DNA of 64,000 nt from Nocardioides islandensis (GTDB lineage Bacteria > Actinomycetota > Actinomycetes > Propionibacteriales > Nocardioidaceae), in the NCBI RefSeq assembly GCF_015352455.1, contig NZ_JADKPN010000013.1, positions 1 to 64,000 on the forward strand, read 5' to 3'. Under the pieces are notes generated by a model, which was given only the letters and a program-made list of their open reading frames with translations, was not told where the DNA came from and did not search any database. The position numbers and the translations under genes are program-made. Shown in pieces: positions 30,101 to 36,980 of the stretch; within the stretch, counting starts at the first letter, position 1, and every line of letters starts with the position of its first letter.

Positions 30101-30808
30101 GAGACCGAGCAGGTCGCCGAGGTGGAGCCCATCGACGCGCCCGCCGAGGAGCCGGTGGAGGAGCCGGCCGCCGAGGTTGTCGAGGAGCCGGTGGCCGAGG
30201 AGCCCGTGACGGACGAGCCCGTCGCCGACGAGCCCGTCGAGGACGAGCTCGCGCCGGTGCTGGCGACGCTGCCGCTGAACCCGACGGTGCCGTTCGAGTC
30301 GCCGGAGGTCGCCGAGTTCGCCAGCGCCCATGGGAACGGCAACGGCAACGGCCACGTCACCGTCCCCGACGAGGGCAACGCCCTGGCCGGGCTGCTCGCG
30401 CAGGGGTTGGCCAACGGCGCCGGCCTGGACCGCGGCGCCCCGACGCCGGCCTCGATGGAGGACGACGAGACGCCGATCTTCCGGTCCCTGCGGTCCAACT
30501 GGCTGTCCGCCGACACCGGGGAGCGGCCGTGGGCCGACTCCGAGGTCGACGCCGGCTGGGACGCCGCCGACCGTGTCGAGGCCACGCCGCCGACGCGTCG
30601 TACCGAGACCGGACTGCCCATGCGGCGCCCGGGCAACCGGCTCATCCCCGGTGGCCTGTCCGCCCAGCCCACGCACACCGTGAGGGACCCGGAAGCCATC
30701 CGGGCCCGCCTGGCGGCGCACGCCGCCGGTGTCTCGCGCGGCCGCCGTACCGCGGCCACCAGCGAGACGCTGCCGAACCCAACCACACAGGAAGTGGATC
30801 CCGCATGA
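27191..30808 (+). CDS. cvnA: CvnA-like sensor histidine kinase of a GTPase conservon
   Basis: The 1205-residue protein starts with a basic, coiled Gln/Lys-rich segment (tandem AAGCAGGCCCAG units at 27410-27445), then a membrane helix (VALVLTVPFLLAAVFGGLRV, residues 164-183), an extracellular nitrate/nitrite-sensor-like helical domain, a second helix (LIIGLALLAALILALMVSRL, about 430-449), a HAMP-like region and a kinase-type ATP-binding domain (LLAELVDNALSYSPPSSTVL near 637; DAGLGIADDAL; MGLFVVSRLALRHGL). The long C-terminus (about 900-1020) is a Pro-Val-Glu-Glu repeat. No standard phospho-acceptor H-box is obvious. It overlaps cvnB by four bases. Confidence 0.88.
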   Translation: MFSKRRTDAASPKAAQKVVQKSQKSGQTSFGQVGQNAQRSVLSAAGTAAPSGKRDSKAAKAAERDRRDQAKKLKQAQKQAQKQAQKDGARAERTAQKSGAGTPEQGQGGRRFALLRGAKGAADEVTIGSGKPGGPSPKVDKHVWAPGEKPSPLNVSEWSLRRKVALVLTVPFLLAAVFGGLRVRTEMAQADNYAATASQVKVLGPAVEYLAAAERAAVVARANGINNDKLDAAQKEVVDAGTKLVEARDAAALTPTQLRQVNDVISLSEQMRNGMAYVSLTSMTSQVRQLERGVTQVISTIVDDQIDPEPSLLVLAQALDGRLSLSLQAIQVANAKTTPPNPVELYSEFGVELASIDRLAISLGQTDSRVLAIRQANAQRLVNARGGNMKVTDTGYEAYDVLIDDLLTQIDKNLASQTRNAKVLTWVDSLIIGLALLAALILALMVSRLLLNPIRRVRAGALEVAHERLPEAVRRIRSGEDPGEIEPIGVTTHEETGQLARAVDDLHRQAVLLASGEAALRTQVGDMFVTLSRRNTSLINQQLGLIETLESDEEDPQRLESLFRLDHLAARMRRNAESLVILSGAPTRATEQEDLSLTDVLQAAIAGVQDYRRVQLDAAPAQRVTGEAAADVVHLLAELVDNALSYSPPSSTVLVTSSFTRGGVIVQVTDAGLGIADDALGELNEKLRSGGEVTPDTARRMGLFVVSRLALRHGLQVSLDQNDRMGITATVFLPTSVLSDTARLEAGSTGGAQVIELGAAPSYADVEDREPAEVYAFGEPATADVPPEPEPEPEEYDPITAAINAYGLPQRRPGASGAGSAGSPQSMGGGFFDRVEPDAEVPAIESPVAEMHVDGDDVVDAVLAEDEHAAVTDGSEVPTLTVVGDDAHEEEVRAPIALGPSDPVEEPVEEPVEEPVEEPVEEPVEEQVAEVAEVPVEEPVDEPVAEDEPVEEQVAEVVEEVVEEPVEEPVETEQVAEVEPIDAPAEEPVEEPAAEVVEEPVAEEPVTDEPVADEPVEDELAPVLATLPLNPTVPFESPEVAEFASAHGNGNGNGHVTVPDEGNALAGLLAQGLANGAGLDRGAPTPASMEDDETPIFRSLRSNWLSADTGERPWADSEVDAGWDAADRVEATPPTRRTETGLPMRRPGNRLIPGGLSAQPTHTVRDPEAIRARLAAHAAGVSRGRRTAATSETLPNPTTQEVDPA
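29897..29968 (+). repeat. 12-base tandem repeat encoding Pro-Val-Glu-Glu
   Basis: Six near-identical 12-base units (CCTGTCGAGGAG and CCCGTCGAGGAG) run from 29897 to 29968 inside cvnA. Degenerate units continue to about 30245. The translated tract is an acidic, Pro-spaced tail without hydrophobic core residues, so it is expected to be extended and exposed. Length variation between strains is likely. Confidence 0.85.
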
Positions 30809-31239
30809 CCGAGAGCCTCCGGTTCGGAGCCCCCGTGCCCAACGACGACGAGCGCGAGCTCGACTGGGTGGTCACCAAGTTCGTCGACGACGCCCCCGGC
30901 GCCGCCCACGCGGTGCTGGTGTCGGCCGACGGCCTCTTGATGGCCGCCAGCGCCCGCCTTCCCGGTGAGCGTGCCGAGCAGGTCGCCGCCGTGGCGTCCG
31001 GGCTGGCCAGCCTCGCGGTCGGCGCCGCCCGCCTCTTCGAGGGCGGTTCGGTCATGCAGACCGTCATCGAGATGGAGCGCGGCTTCCTGCTGCTGATGAG
31101 CGTCGGCGACGGCTCGCACCTGGCCGTGCTGACCCAGGACAGCGCTGACATCGGGCAGGTGGGCTACGAGATGGCCCTTCTGGTCGAGCGCGTCGGCCGG
31201 ATGATCCAGGCCCAGGCCCGGAACCTCACAGGCGTCTGA
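30805..31239 (+). CDS. cvnB: CvnB-like Roadblock/LC7 domain protein
   Basis: A 144-residue Roadblock/LC7 protein (ELDWVVTKFVDDAPGAAHAV, LVSADGLLMAASARLP, QTVIEMERGFLLLMSVGDGS, YEMALLVERVGRMI). In Cvn systems this protein pairs with the GTPase CvnD as a MglB-like regulator. The ATG at 30805 overlaps the cvnA stop (ATGA). Length is typical. Confidence 0.92.
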   Translation: MTESLRFGAPVPNDDERELDWVVTKFVDDAPGAAHAVLVSADGLLMAASARLPGERAEQVAAVASGLASLAVGAARLFEGGSVMQTVIEMERGFLLLMSVGDGSHLAVLTQDSADIGQVGYEMALLVERVGRMIQAQARNLTGV

Positions 31240-31252
31240 GAGGCACAACGCC

Positions 31253-31639
31253 ATGTCCCTGACCGAACCGGACCCGTGGGGCCGGTACTCCGACGAGGAG
31301 CCCGCGGCTCGCATCGTCCGGCCGTACACCATCACGGCCGGGCGGACGAAGAGCACCGTGGAGCTCCCGATGGAGGCGACACTGCGGCTGCAGCCGTCCG
31401 CTCGTGAGCGGGAGTGGGGGAGCGACCTGCAGGGTCGCATCGTCGAGGTCTGCGACAACAAGTCGGTCGCGGAGGTCTCGGCGGCCGTGAAGATGCCGAT
31501 CGGCGTCGTCCGCGTGCTGCTGGGCGACCTCGTGGAGCAGGGCCACGTGGGGGTACAGGCCACCTTGAACGACAGCTCGTCGCACGACGAGCGACTGGAT
31601 CTGATCGAAAGGACCCTCCGTGGACTTCGCGCGTTCTAG
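31253..31639 (+). CDS. cvnC: CvnC-like DUF742 protein
   Basis: A 128-residue DUF742 protein with the family's ARIVRPYTITAGRT near residue 20 and the C-terminal winged-helix-like IVEVCDNKSVAEVSAAVKMP and VRVLLGDLVEQGHV. It is the third member of the conservon; its precise role is unknown, with a DNA- or protein-binding helix-turn-helix proposed for the family. It overlaps cvnD by 20 bases. Confidence 0.92.
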   Translation: MSLTEPDPWGRYSDEEPAARIVRPYTITAGRTKSTVELPMEATLRLQPSAREREWGSDLQGRIVEVCDNKSVAEVSAAVKMPIGVVRVLLGDLVEQGHVGVQATLNDSSSHDERLDLIERTLRGLRAF

Positions 31640-32216
31640 CGCCGGCGGCCGCGCCACAGCCTCGACGAAGATCGTCGTGGCCGGTGGTTTCGGAGTCGGC
31701 AAGACGACCCTGGTGGGTTCGGTATCGGAGATCAAGCCGCTGCGCACCGAGGCCCTCGTCACCAACGAGTCGGAAGGCGTCGACGACCTCGACGCCGTCC
31801 CCACCAAGGCGACCACGACGGTCGCGATGGACTTCGGCCGCATCACGCTGGCCGAGGACCTGGTGCTCTACCTGTTCGGCACCCCCGGGCAGCGCCGGTT
31901 CTGGTTCATGTGGGACGACCTGTGCCGCGGCGCCATCGGCGCCATCGTGCTGGTCGACACCCAGCGCCTCAACGAGGCGTTCTCGCCGCTGGACTACTTC
32001 GAGGCCAAGGGCATCCCGTTCATCGTGTGCGTCAACGAGTTCGAGGGCACCCAGAAGTATCCCGTGGAGGAGATCCGCGAGGCGCTCGCCCTGCCCCACG
32101 AGGTGCCGATCATGACCGTGGACGCCCGCGACCGGCAGTCCGCCAAGGCGGCGCTGGTGCGGGTCACCGAGTTCGCCCTGGAGACGCTCACCCGGCAGGC
32201 CGTCTCGGCCCGCTGA
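31620..32216 (+). CDS. cvnD: CvnD-like small GTPase
   Basis: A 198-residue Ras-like/MglA-type GTP-binding protein: P-loop VVAGGFGVGKTTLVGSVSEI near residues 19-38, switch region TTTVAMDFGRI, G3 LFGTPGQRRFWFMWDDL (TPGQ in place of DxxG), and VCVNEFEG in place of the usual NKxD, typical of the conservon GTPases. It should cycle at the membrane with CvnB and signal for CvnA. It begins inside the 3' end of cvnC and is followed by a strong terminator. Confidence 0.93.
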   Translation: MDFARSSAGGRATASTKIVVAGGFGVGKTTLVGSVSEIKPLRTEALVTNESEGVDDLDAVPTKATTTVAMDFGRITLAEDLVLYLFGTPGQRRFWFMWDDLCRGAIGAIVLVDTQRLNEAFSPLDYFEAKGIPFIVCVNEFEGTQKYPVEEIREALALPHEVPIMTVDARDRQSAKAALVRVTEFALETLTRQAVSAR

Positions 32217-32237
32217 CGCCGCACCACCGACCGGAAC

Positions 32238-32278
32238 GGGTCGGTCACGCCGGACCGCATCCCCGGCGTGACCGACCC
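32238..32278 (+). terminator. Terminator of the cvn operon
   Basis: Two perfect 16-base arms, 32238-32253 and 32263-32278 (GGGTCGGTCACGCCGG and its complement), enclose a 9-base loop 22 bases after the cvnD stop. A short T-containing tail (TGTTCTATG) follows. Confidence 0.85.
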
Positions 32279-32327
32279 TGTTCTATGGGCGGCGGAGCTC
32301 GCCTGTCCGCGGACCCGGTGGTGAGCG

Positions 32328-32336
32328 TTGTCCACA
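32328..32336 (+). promoter_or_regulatory. DnaA-box match upstream of parA
   Basis: TTGTCCACA is an exact match to the DnaA box favoured by high-GC actinobacteria. It stands alone; no cluster and no AT-rich unwinding element are present, so it is not an origin. It may titrate DnaA or regulate the parA promoter, or be a chance match. Confidence 0.4.
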
Positions 32337-32437
32337 CGCGTCCTCCACAGGGGCGCGCTACCTGTGCACCTGACCGGGGCTCTCTGCACAGCCTCTCAAC
32401 AGATTCAGACTGCCCCTGGGGGTAACCCCGGATCGTG

Positions 32438-32484
32438 TTGTGGGGCCTCGCCGGCACTCCTAGAGTCGCGCCCGTCGTACGACG
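32438..32484 (+). promoter_or_regulatory. parA promoter with palindrome at the start site
   Basis: TTGTGG (32438-32443) and TAGAGT (32461-32466) form a -35/-10 pair with an ideal 17-base spacer. The expected start near 32473 falls on a perfect 12-base palindrome, CGTCGTACGACG (32473-32484), a plausible operator. A leader of about 85 bases follows, ending in GGAGGAGG before the GTG at 32559. Confidence 0.6.
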
Positions 32485-32558
32485 CACAAGTCGGTGTGTC
32501 GACAAATCTCCGGGGTCCTCGGCGCGTCGCTGACCCCTGGCCGGAGGAGGAGCGCAGA

Positions 32559-33716
32559 GTGAGTGCAGGCGGTCCTGGGGGCTGGTACCCCCGAGCAGAG
32601 CAGTCGGGGAGCAGCGCTCCGGAGATGCCGCCGGCCATACCCCCGATGCCCTCAGGAGGACCTGTGTCCGAGAGCGTGCCCGACCCGCTGCCCTTCCAGC
32701 GTCCTGTGCCGCCGGAGGAGCAGGCCGCGCCCGCGCGTACCGAGCTCGACCCGGCCACCGAGTCGCTGGTGGAGCAGTTCGAGCGCGCCCGCCGCGAAGA
32801 AGAGGCCGCCGCCGCCGCTGCTGTGGTCCTCGAGGAGGAGCCCGTCGAGGCCGCCGCGCCGGTCGAGATCGGCCCGACCGGCCGGCCGATGCCGGTCTTC
32901 CCGGAGCCGCAGCCGCTGACGAAGCACGGCCCGGCGCGCGTGGTGTCGATGACCAACCAGAAGGGCGGCGTCGGCAAGACCACGACGACGATCAACCTGG
33001 GCGCGGCGCTGGCGGAGTACGGCCGGAAGGTGCTGCTGGTCGACTTCGACCCGCAGGGCTCGCTGTCGGTCGGTCTGGGTCTGAACCCGCACGAGATGGA
33101 GCTCACCGTCTACAACCTCCTGATGGAGAAGGACGTGCGGCTCGACGAGGTCGTCGTGCCCACCAACGTCGCGGGGATGGACCTGCTGCCGTCGAACATC
33201 GATCTGTCCGCCGCGGAGGTGCAGCTGGTCCACGAGGTGGCCCGGGAGCAGACCCTGCAGCGGGTGCTGGCGCCGGCGCTGGAGAAGTACGACGTCATCC
33301 TCATCGACTGCCAGCCGTCGCTCGGCCTGCTCACCGTGAACGCGCTGACGGCCTCCCACGGCGTGATCGTGCCGCTGGAGTGCGAGTACTTCGCCCTGCG
33401 GGGCGTCGCGCTGCTCAAGACCACGATCGACAAGGTCCGCGAGCGGCTGAACCCCCGCCTGGAGATCGACGGGGTCCTCGGCACCATGTTCGACGGACGG
33501 ACCCTGCACAGCCGCGAGGTGATGGACCGGCTGGTCCAGGCCTGGGGCGAGCGGGTCTTCCACACCGTCATCCGCCGCACCGTGAAGTTCTCCGACTCGA
33601 CGGTCGCCGGCGAGCCGATCACGTCGTACGCCTCGGCCTCCACGGGTGCCGAGGCCTACCGGCAGCTCGCCAAGGAGGTGCTCGTTCGGTGGCCCGAACC
33701 TCGCCACGACGCGTGA
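32559..33716 (+). CDS. parA: ParA/Soj-family ATPase (Rv1708-like)
   Basis: The 385-residue protein has a roughly 125-residue Pro/Glu/Ala-rich N-terminal extension, then a ParA domain with the deviant Walker A MTNQKGGVGKTTTTINLGAA near residue 130, LVDFDPQGSLSVGLG, and VILIDCQPSLGLLTVNAL. The start GTG is set by GGAGGAGG upstream. No parB is adjacent; instead scpA and scpB follow, so this is the ParA paralogue linked to the condensin genes and not the chromosomal parAB pair. A role in chromosome or complex positioning is inferred. Confidence 0.9.
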   Translation: MSAGGPGGWYPRAEQSGSSAPEMPPAIPPMPSGGPVSESVPDPLPFQRPVPPEEQAAPARTELDPATESLVEQFERARREEEAAAAAAVVLEEEPVEAAAPVEIGPTGRPMPVFPEPQPLTKHGPARVVSMTNQKGGVGKTTTTINLGAALAEYGRKVLLVDFDPQGSLSVGLGLNPHEMELTVYNLLMEKDVRLDEVVVPTNVAGMDLLPSNIDLSAAEVQLVHEVAREQTLQRVLAPALEKYDVILIDCQPSLGLLTVNALTASHGVIVPLECEYFALRGVALLKTTIDKVRERLNPRLEIDGVLGTMFDGRTLHSREVMDRLVQAWGERVFHTVIRRTVKFSDSTVAGEPITSYASASTGAEAYRQLAKEVLVRWPEPRHDA

Positions 33717-34060
33717 GCCTGCCGGCCGCGGACGACCTGTTCCGGCCGACCGATCCGACCACCGAGGAGCTGGCCGAGGAGGCGCACGTCCGGGTCGTCC
33801 CCGATGCGCCCGACGCCGATGGGGACCCAGGTGCCCGGCGCCGGCCGAGCGGCCGGGTCCGGCACGACGAGAAGATCACGGTCTACGTCTCGGCCGACGA
33901 GCTGCTCGACCTCGAGCACGCCCGGCTGGCGCTGCGCCGCGACCACGGCCTCGCGGTCGACCGCGGCCGGATCGTGCGTGAGGCGGTCGCGATGGTGCTG
34001 GCCGACCTCGAGGAGAACGGCCTCGACAGCATGCTCGTGCAGCGCCTGACGGAGCGATAG
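33689..34060 (+). CDS. Small conserved protein with ribbon-helix-helix-like C-terminus
   Basis: The 123-residue protein has a disordered acidic first half and a C-terminal segment DEKITVYVSADELLDLEHARL followed by VDRGRIVREAVAMVLADLEE, a beta-strand plus two helices as in ribbon-helix-helix DNA-binding proteins. I chose GTG 33689 because AAGGAGG lies 10 bases upstream; GTG 33713 is an alternative. It overlaps parA by 28 bases and precedes scpA by four, so it is co-transcribed with chromosome-segregation genes. It may act as the DNA-contacting partner of this ParA (inference). Confidence 0.7.
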   Translation: MARTSPRRVSLPAADDLFRPTDPTTEELAEEAHVRVVPDAPDADGDPGARRRPSGRVRHDEKITVYVSADELLDLEHARLALRRDHGLAVDRGRIVREAVAMVLADLEENGLDSMLVQRLTER

Positions 34061-34064
34061 CCGC

Positions 34065-34937
34065 GTGACCGCTCTCGTGGAGCCTGTCGAGGCCGGGGCA
34101 GGCGAGACGGCGGCTCCGGCGTTCGAGGTGTCGCTGGACAACTTCGAGGGGCCGTTCGACCTGCTGCTGAGCCTGATCGCCAAGCACAAGCTCGACATCA
34201 CCGAGGTGTCGCTGTCCCGGGTGACCGACGAGTTCATCGCCCACGTCAAGGCGGGCGGCCCCGTCTGGGACCTGGAGCAGACGACGTCGTTCCTGCTCGT
34301 CGCGGCGACGCTGCTCGACCTCAAGGCCGCGCGGCTGCTGCCGCAGGGCGACGTCGAGGACGAGGAGGACCTCGCGCTGCTCGAGGCACGGGACCTGCTG
34401 TTCGCGCGGCTGCTCCAGTACAAGGCCTTCAAGCAGGTGGCCGGCGTGCTGGAGAAGCGGCTGGCGGGGGAGTCGCGCCGGCACCCGCGGGCGGTCGGCC
34501 TGGAGGACCGGTTCGCCACGCTGCTGCCCGAGGTGCTCATCGGCATCGGGCTCGACCAGTTCGCGGCGCTGGCCGCCAGGGCCCTCGAGCCGAAGCCGGT
34601 GCCCGAGCTGTCGCTGCAGCACATCCACGCCGCGCGGGTCTCGGTGCGCGAGCAGGCTGCCATCGTGGTGGACCGGCTGCGGCGCACCGGCACGATGACC
34701 TTCCGGGCACTGTGCGGCGACTCGCCCGACACCCTGACGACCGTGGCGCGGTTCCTGGCGCTGCTGGAGCTGTTCCGCGAGGGCGCGGTCGCCTTCGACC
34801 AGGTCACCCCGCTCGGCGAGCTGACCGTCCGGTGGACCGGCGAGTCGACGGACACCGAGGACCTGCACATCGACGAGTTCGAGGGCGCGCCCGAGCCGCC
34901 ACCCGACGTACCCGAGGAGACATCCACCGATGAGTGA
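34065..34937 (+). CDS. scpA: Segregation and condensation protein A
   Basis: ScpA is the kleisin subunit of the SMC condensin. The 290-residue protein shows FEVSLDNFEGPFDLLLSLIAKHKLDI at the N-terminus, the family hallmark, and the C-terminal winged-helix part LCGDSPDTLTTVARFLALLELFREG. Length is typical. It starts with GTG and overlaps scpB by eight bases, so the two partners are translated together. Confidence 0.95.
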   Translation: MTALVEPVEAGAGETAAPAFEVSLDNFEGPFDLLLSLIAKHKLDITEVSLSRVTDEFIAHVKAGGPVWDLEQTTSFLLVAATLLDLKAARLLPQGDVEDEEDLALLEARDLLFARLLQYKAFKQVAGVLEKRLAGESRRHPRAVGLEDRFATLLPEVLIGIGLDQFAALAARALEPKPVPELSLQHIHAARVSVREQAAIVVDRLRRTGTMTFRALCGDSPDTLTTVARFLALLELFREGAVAFDQVTPLGELTVRWTGESTDTEDLHIDEFEGAPEPPPDVPEETSTDE

Positions 34938-35532
34938 CGAGCAGGACCGCCTCGAGGTGGCCGTCGGCGACCTGAAGCCGTCGCTGGAGGCGCTGCTGAT
35001 GATCGCCGACCAGCCGCTGGACCCGATGACCCTGGCCAGCGCGGTCGGGCACCCCGTCGACGCCGTCACCGAGGCGCTGGGACAGCTCGCGGCCGAGTAC
35101 GACGAGCAGGGCCGCGGCTTCGAGCTGCGCAACGTGGCCGGCGGCTGGCGCTACTACACGCGCGACGAGCACGCGGCCGTGGTCGAGGGCTTCGTCCTCG
35201 ACGGCCAGCAGGCGCGGCTCACCCAGGCCGCCCTGGAGACGCTGGCCGTGGTCGCCTACAAGCAGCCCGTGTCCCGGGCCAGGGTCTCGGCCATCCGCGG
35301 CGTCAACGTCGACGGCGTGATGCGCACGCTGGTCACCCGCGGCCTGGTCGAGGAGGCCGGGCACGACCACGCGTCGGGCGCGCACCTGTACCGGACGACC
35401 GGGTACTTCCTGGAGCGCATCGGCGTGACCTCGCTCGACGAGCTGCCCGAGCTGGCGCCGTACCTCCCCGAGATGGACGACCTGGTGGACGAGCTCTCCG
35501 ATTCGCTGATGGAGGAGTCGGCCACGGCATGA
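34930..35532 (+). CDS. scpB: Segregation and condensation protein B
   Basis: ScpB is a dimeric winged-helix protein that binds ScpA in the condensin. The 200-residue product shows LKPSLEALLMIADQPLDPMT, RGFELRNVAGGWRYYTR, and the hallmark QAALETLAVVAYKQPVSRAR leading to IRGVNVDGVMRTLV. The C-terminus is acidic. It is placed between scpA and rluB as in most Gram-positive genomes. Confidence 0.95.
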   Translation: MSDEQDRLEVAVGDLKPSLEALLMIADQPLDPMTLASAVGHPVDAVTEALGQLAAEYDEQGRGFELRNVAGGWRYYTRDEHAAVVEGFVLDGQQARLTQAALETLAVVAYKQPVSRARVSAIRGVNVDGVMRTLVTRGLVEEAGHDHASGAHLYRTTGYFLERIGVTSLDELPELAPYLPEMDDLVDELSDSLMEESATA

Positions 35533-35539
35533 TGGCCGG

Positions 35540-36307
35540 GTGAGCGGCCCCGACAGTCCGACGGCCTTCGAGACCGACGACGAGGGCCTGATCCGGCTGC
35601 AGAAGCTGCTGGCCCAGTCCGGCGTCGCCTCGCGACGCAAGTGCGAGGAGCTGATGCTCGCCGGCTCGGTCGTCGTGGACGGCGAGGTGGTCACCCGGCT
35701 CGGCACCAAGGTCGACCCGCGGACCGCGGTGATCCGGGTGGACGGGAAGCGGCTGCCGCCGGTCTCGGAGAAGGTCTACCTCGCGCTCAACAAGCCGCGG
35801 GGCGTGGTCTCGACGATGTCGGACCCCGAGGGCCGCCGGACGTTGCAGGACCTGGTCGCCGACCGGCCCGAGCGGCTCTTCCACGTCGGCCGGCTGGACA
35901 CCGACACCGACGGGCTGATCCTGCTCACCAACGACGGCGACTTCGCCCAGCGCCTGGCCCACCCGTCGTACGAGGTGGACAAGACGTACGTCGCCGAGGT
36001 CGACGGCCGGGTCACACGCGGCACCCTCCGGCAGCTGACCGACGGGGTCACCCTCGACGACGGCCCGGTCACGGTGTCGTCGGCGCGGCTGGTCTCGGTG
36101 CAGGGGGAGCGGTCGATCGTGGAGCTGGTCATCCACGAGGGCCGCAACCGGATCGTCCGGCGGCTGCTGGACCACGTCGGCCACCCGGTACGCCGGCTGA
36201 CCCGGACCGCCATCGGCCCCGTGGCCCTCACCGGCCTCGGTACCGGCGAGCTGCGCGCCCTGACCCGCGACGAGCTCGGCACCCTGCTCGACTCCGCGTC
36301 GCTCTGA
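35540..36307 (+). CDS. rluB: 23S rRNA pseudouridine synthase, RluB/RsuA family
   Basis: A 255-residue enzyme with an N-terminal S4 domain (IRLQKLLAQSGVASRRKCEE) and an RsuA/RluB catalytic domain carrying the active-site Asp in HVGRLDTDTDGLILLTNDG. It isomerises a uridine in 23S rRNA; the exact site is inferred from homologues. It starts with GTG seven bases after scpB. Its end is followed by an 18-base-arm hairpin that may terminate the parA-to-rluB operon. Confidence 0.92.
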   Translation: MSGPDSPTAFETDDEGLIRLQKLLAQSGVASRRKCEELMLAGSVVVDGEVVTRLGTKVDPRTAVIRVDGKRLPPVSEKVYLALNKPRGVVSTMSDPEGRRTLQDLVADRPERLFHVGRLDTDTDGLILLTNDGDFAQRLAHPSYEVDKTYVAEVDGRVTRGTLRQLTDGVTLDDGPVTVSSARLVSVQGERSIVELVIHEGRNRIVRRLLDHVGHPVRRLTRTAIGPVALTGLGTGELRALTRDELGTLLDSASL

Positions 36308-36364
36308 GGTCGTCGTCGTCGGACTATCCCGAAAACCTCTTGCCCGCTCGGTCACGCCAGGGAG

Positions 36365-36413
36365 CGGTGCGTGAGTGTCGGTCTGCGTTCCCGAAACCGA
36401 CACTCACGCACCG
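36365..36413 (+). terminator. Hairpin after rluB
   Basis: Perfect 18-base arms (36365-36382, CGGTGCGTGAGTGTCGGT, and 36396-36413) enclose a 13-base loop 57 bases after the rluB stop. The right arm is also the first unit of the 31-base repeat array. It can act as terminator, but the shared core suggests a repeat-element origin. Confidence 0.65.
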
Positions 36414-36475
36414 CCCACCCGCCGAAACCGACACTCACGCACCGCCGACCGGCCCAGACCGACACTCACCCACCG
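36393..36475 (+). repeat. Three direct repeats at a 31-base period
   Basis: The core ACCGACACTCACGCACCGCC starts at 36396, 36427 and 36458, an exact 31-base period; the third copy has one change (CACC for CACG). The 11-base segments between cores differ. An inverted copy lies upstream at 36365-36382. The array fills the rluB-chorismate mutase gap and shows no coding character. Too few units and no leader for CRISPR. Confidence 0.85.
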
Positions 36476-36581
36476 CCCACCGGCTGCCCACGCTCCGGGT
36501 TCCCGAGCGCGGCGACGAGGACGGCAGATACCGTTTCCCCAGCGACCGTCCCCTCGTGGTCGTGGGGAGGAGTGTGCGCCG

Positions 36582-36980
36582 GTGGCCGTCCGAGCGGTGC
36601 GCGGAGCCACGCAGCTCGAGGTCGACGACCGCGACCACATGCTGGAGCGGGTCGCCGAGATGGTCCTCGACGTCATGGCGTCCAACGGGCTCGTCGTCGA
36701 CGACTTCATCTCGGTCATCTTCACCGCGACGTCGGACCTGGTGGCGGAGTTCCCGGCGTACGCCGCCCGCCGGCTCGGCTTCGGCGACGTACCGCTCCTG
36801 TGTGCCCGCGAGCTCGAGATCGCCGGCTCGATGCCGCGCGTCGTCCGGATGATGGCGCACGTCGAGTCCGACCTGCCGCGCGCCGACGTCACCCACGTCT
36901 ACCTGCACGGGGCGGCTGCCCTGCGCAAGGACCTGACCCGCACCCGCGAGGTCCCCGACGAGGAGAAGACCGGTGGCTGA
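36582..36980 (+). CDS. aroH: Chorismate mutase, AroH type
   Basis: A 132-residue monofunctional chorismate mutase of the trimeric AroH fold: AVRAVRGATQLEVDDRDHML at the N-terminus with the active-site Arg, DDFISVIFTATSDLVAEFPA in the middle, VPLLCARELEIAGSMPRVVR and VYLHGAAALRKDL at the end. It converts chorismate to prephenate. GTG 36582 is preceded by GGGGAGGAG. It overlaps the prephenate dehydrogenase gene by eight bases, so two successive steps of tyrosine synthesis are coupled. Confidence 0.93.
   Translation: MAVRAVRGATQLEVDDRDHMLERVAEMVLDVMASNGLVVDDFISVIFTATSDLVAEFPAYAARRLGFGDVPLLCARELEIAGSMPRVVRMMAHVESDLPRADVTHVYLHGAAALRKDLTRTREVPDEEKTGG

Noticed and set aside
27059..30721. 1220-codon minus-strand frame opposite cvnA
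   Set aside because: It mirrors the repeat-rich cvnA sequence (runs of Leu-Leu-Asp-Gly) and lies opposite an intact Cvn sensor gene.
32328..32336. Replication origin suggested by a DnaA box
   Set aside because: A single box, no AT-rich element, and no dnaA/dnaN/gyrB genes nearby.
36393..36475. CRISPR-like array
   Set aside because: Only three units, 11-base spacers, an inverted copy next to it and no cas genes.
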